Source: Pleurotus djamor (Eukaryota; Basidiomycota; Agaricomycetes; Agaricales; Pleurotaceae). From it: 26,576 nt of DNA. Below are positions 26,010-26,576 of the stretch, piece after piece. The position numbers and the translations under genes are program-made. How positions within the stretch are numbered: the first letter of the stretch is position 1; every line of letters starts with the position of its first letter. Under the pieces are notes generated by a model. The model was not told the DNA's origin. It ran no database searches and saw only the letters and a list, made by a program, of their open reading frames with translations. The stretch is taken from assembly GCA_029747585.1 (NCBI GenBank), contig JAPEVF010000634.1:1-26576 (forward strand), written 5' to 3'.

Positions 26010-26576
26010 AACGCCGAAACCCCGGAGAGGCTAAGTAAGTAAAGAAAAAACTCGGAGTAAGCGGAGCTGGCGGAGGGGTAGCTAAAATAAAAATGAAGTC
26101 CAAAACACTAAGTTCAACCAAAAGATAAGTAAGAGTCCAATCACAACCCAAAAGAATTGAAAACCAAGGCGACACCAGCAGAGTCGGAAGCACAATGCTC
26201 CGAAAAAAAAAAGATTGTGAAGATCAACTTCACAGGTGGCGGAAATGCCGGTAGAGATGACTTAAAAAAGTCGGAGAGGTCGGAGTTCAGGGTTAGGAAT
26301 GGGATATGTAACTTGTATTTCGTTGTCGCATCAGTCAGCGGACTGGAAAAGGACTTGAAGTAAGTTGAACTCCACATAATCTAAGTGAAAATCCACCCAG
26401 GAGGGCCCATGGGAGCGCGGAGCTCCGATGTCGGAGGTCGTCAATGAAAGGAGTGATGGAAGGAGGAGATTCGGAGTTGGTTGAGAAGTGAATGGAAGTG
26501 GAATCTTCGTTTTAAGAGTTTTCTTGAAAGGAAAAAAGCAAAAATGATCGGAGATGCGTCGGAGGCGTCGGAGATG
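26010..26576. other. 3' internal region of retroelement C, no recognised gene
   Basis: About 570 bases up to the window edge. Short open frames exist on both strands, but none shows a family motif. CGGAG words are frequent at both ends of the stretch. It should be the segment between pol and the 3' LTR of element C. Whether it carries an antisense gene like the chromovirus at 4706 cannot be judged from this fragment. Confidence 0.45.

Noticed and set aside
26157..26363. Antisense accessory gene in retroelement C
   Set aside because: The frame begins at TTG rather than ATG, is only 68 codons and lacks the coiled coil and cysteines of the chromovirus gene.

Overview
The window looks like a transposon graveyard, and partly a nursery, from a mushroom-forming basidiomycete (Agaricomycetes). 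The support is the family mix (KDZ transposase, fungal TET/JBP dioxygenase, Plavaka transposase, chromodomain Ty3/gypsy elements) and genes built of many exons with GT-AG introns of about 40-70 nt. I see no ordinary housekeeping gene, rRNA, tRNA or CRISPR array.

Outer layers. From the left: the 5' end of a minus-strand LTR retrotransposon (element D, first ORF plus LTR 244-864) inserted in a Plavaka-type transposase whose C-terminal part survives (865-1907). Next come AT-rich Plavaka flank with subterminal repeats, a truncated minus-strand Gag (2730-3924), and an LTR (3977-4441). That LTR serves two minus-strand copies: it is 5' LTR to the Gag copy and 3' LTR to a copy whose integrase/chromodomain end lies at 22974-23810. 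Between that integrase end and the LTR the retroelement carries an extra gene in antisense, a coiled-coil plus Zn2Cys6-like protein (four exons, 4706-22773). The integrase end is cut by another retroelement LTR (element C, 23811-25996), and that LTR is cut by a 1.56-kb TA-flanked element with 213-bp inverted repeats (24239-25799).

Core. The last intron of the antisense gene contains a 16.6-kb DNA transposon (5822-22395) with 53-bp terminal inverted repeats (51/53 identical) and clusters of a 12-bp near-palindrome near both ends. It carries a complete 11-exon KDZ transposase on the minus strand (6264-10210). Across a 1.39-kb divergent spacer with three copies of a dyad motif lie three plus-strand genes: a TET/JBP dioxygenase with all active-site residues (11599-13090), a protein with an RNase H1 N-terminal/viroplasmin-like domain (13429-14686), and a large acidic/basic protein of a family expanded in mushrooms (15168-21830). 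The last gene is split by a second, autonomous DNA transposon of 3.7 kb (17773-21486), flanked by a 9-bp target duplication (ATGGCAAAC) and coding for a complete 933-residue MULE-type transposase. Removing the insert and one TSD copy puts the two gene parts in one frame.

Relative order of insertion: tandem chromovirus copies first; then the KDZ-TET element into their antisense gene; then the MULE into the KDZ cargo. Separately, Plavaka and then element D went in on the left, and element C and then the TA-flanked element on the right. The KDZ, TET/JBP, RNase H-N-like and MULE genes all read as intact coding sequences (total exon lengths divisible by three, no internal stops), which suggests recent activity. 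The likely logic of the core element is a transposase travelling with a 5-methylcytosine oxidase that could counter methylation-based silencing.
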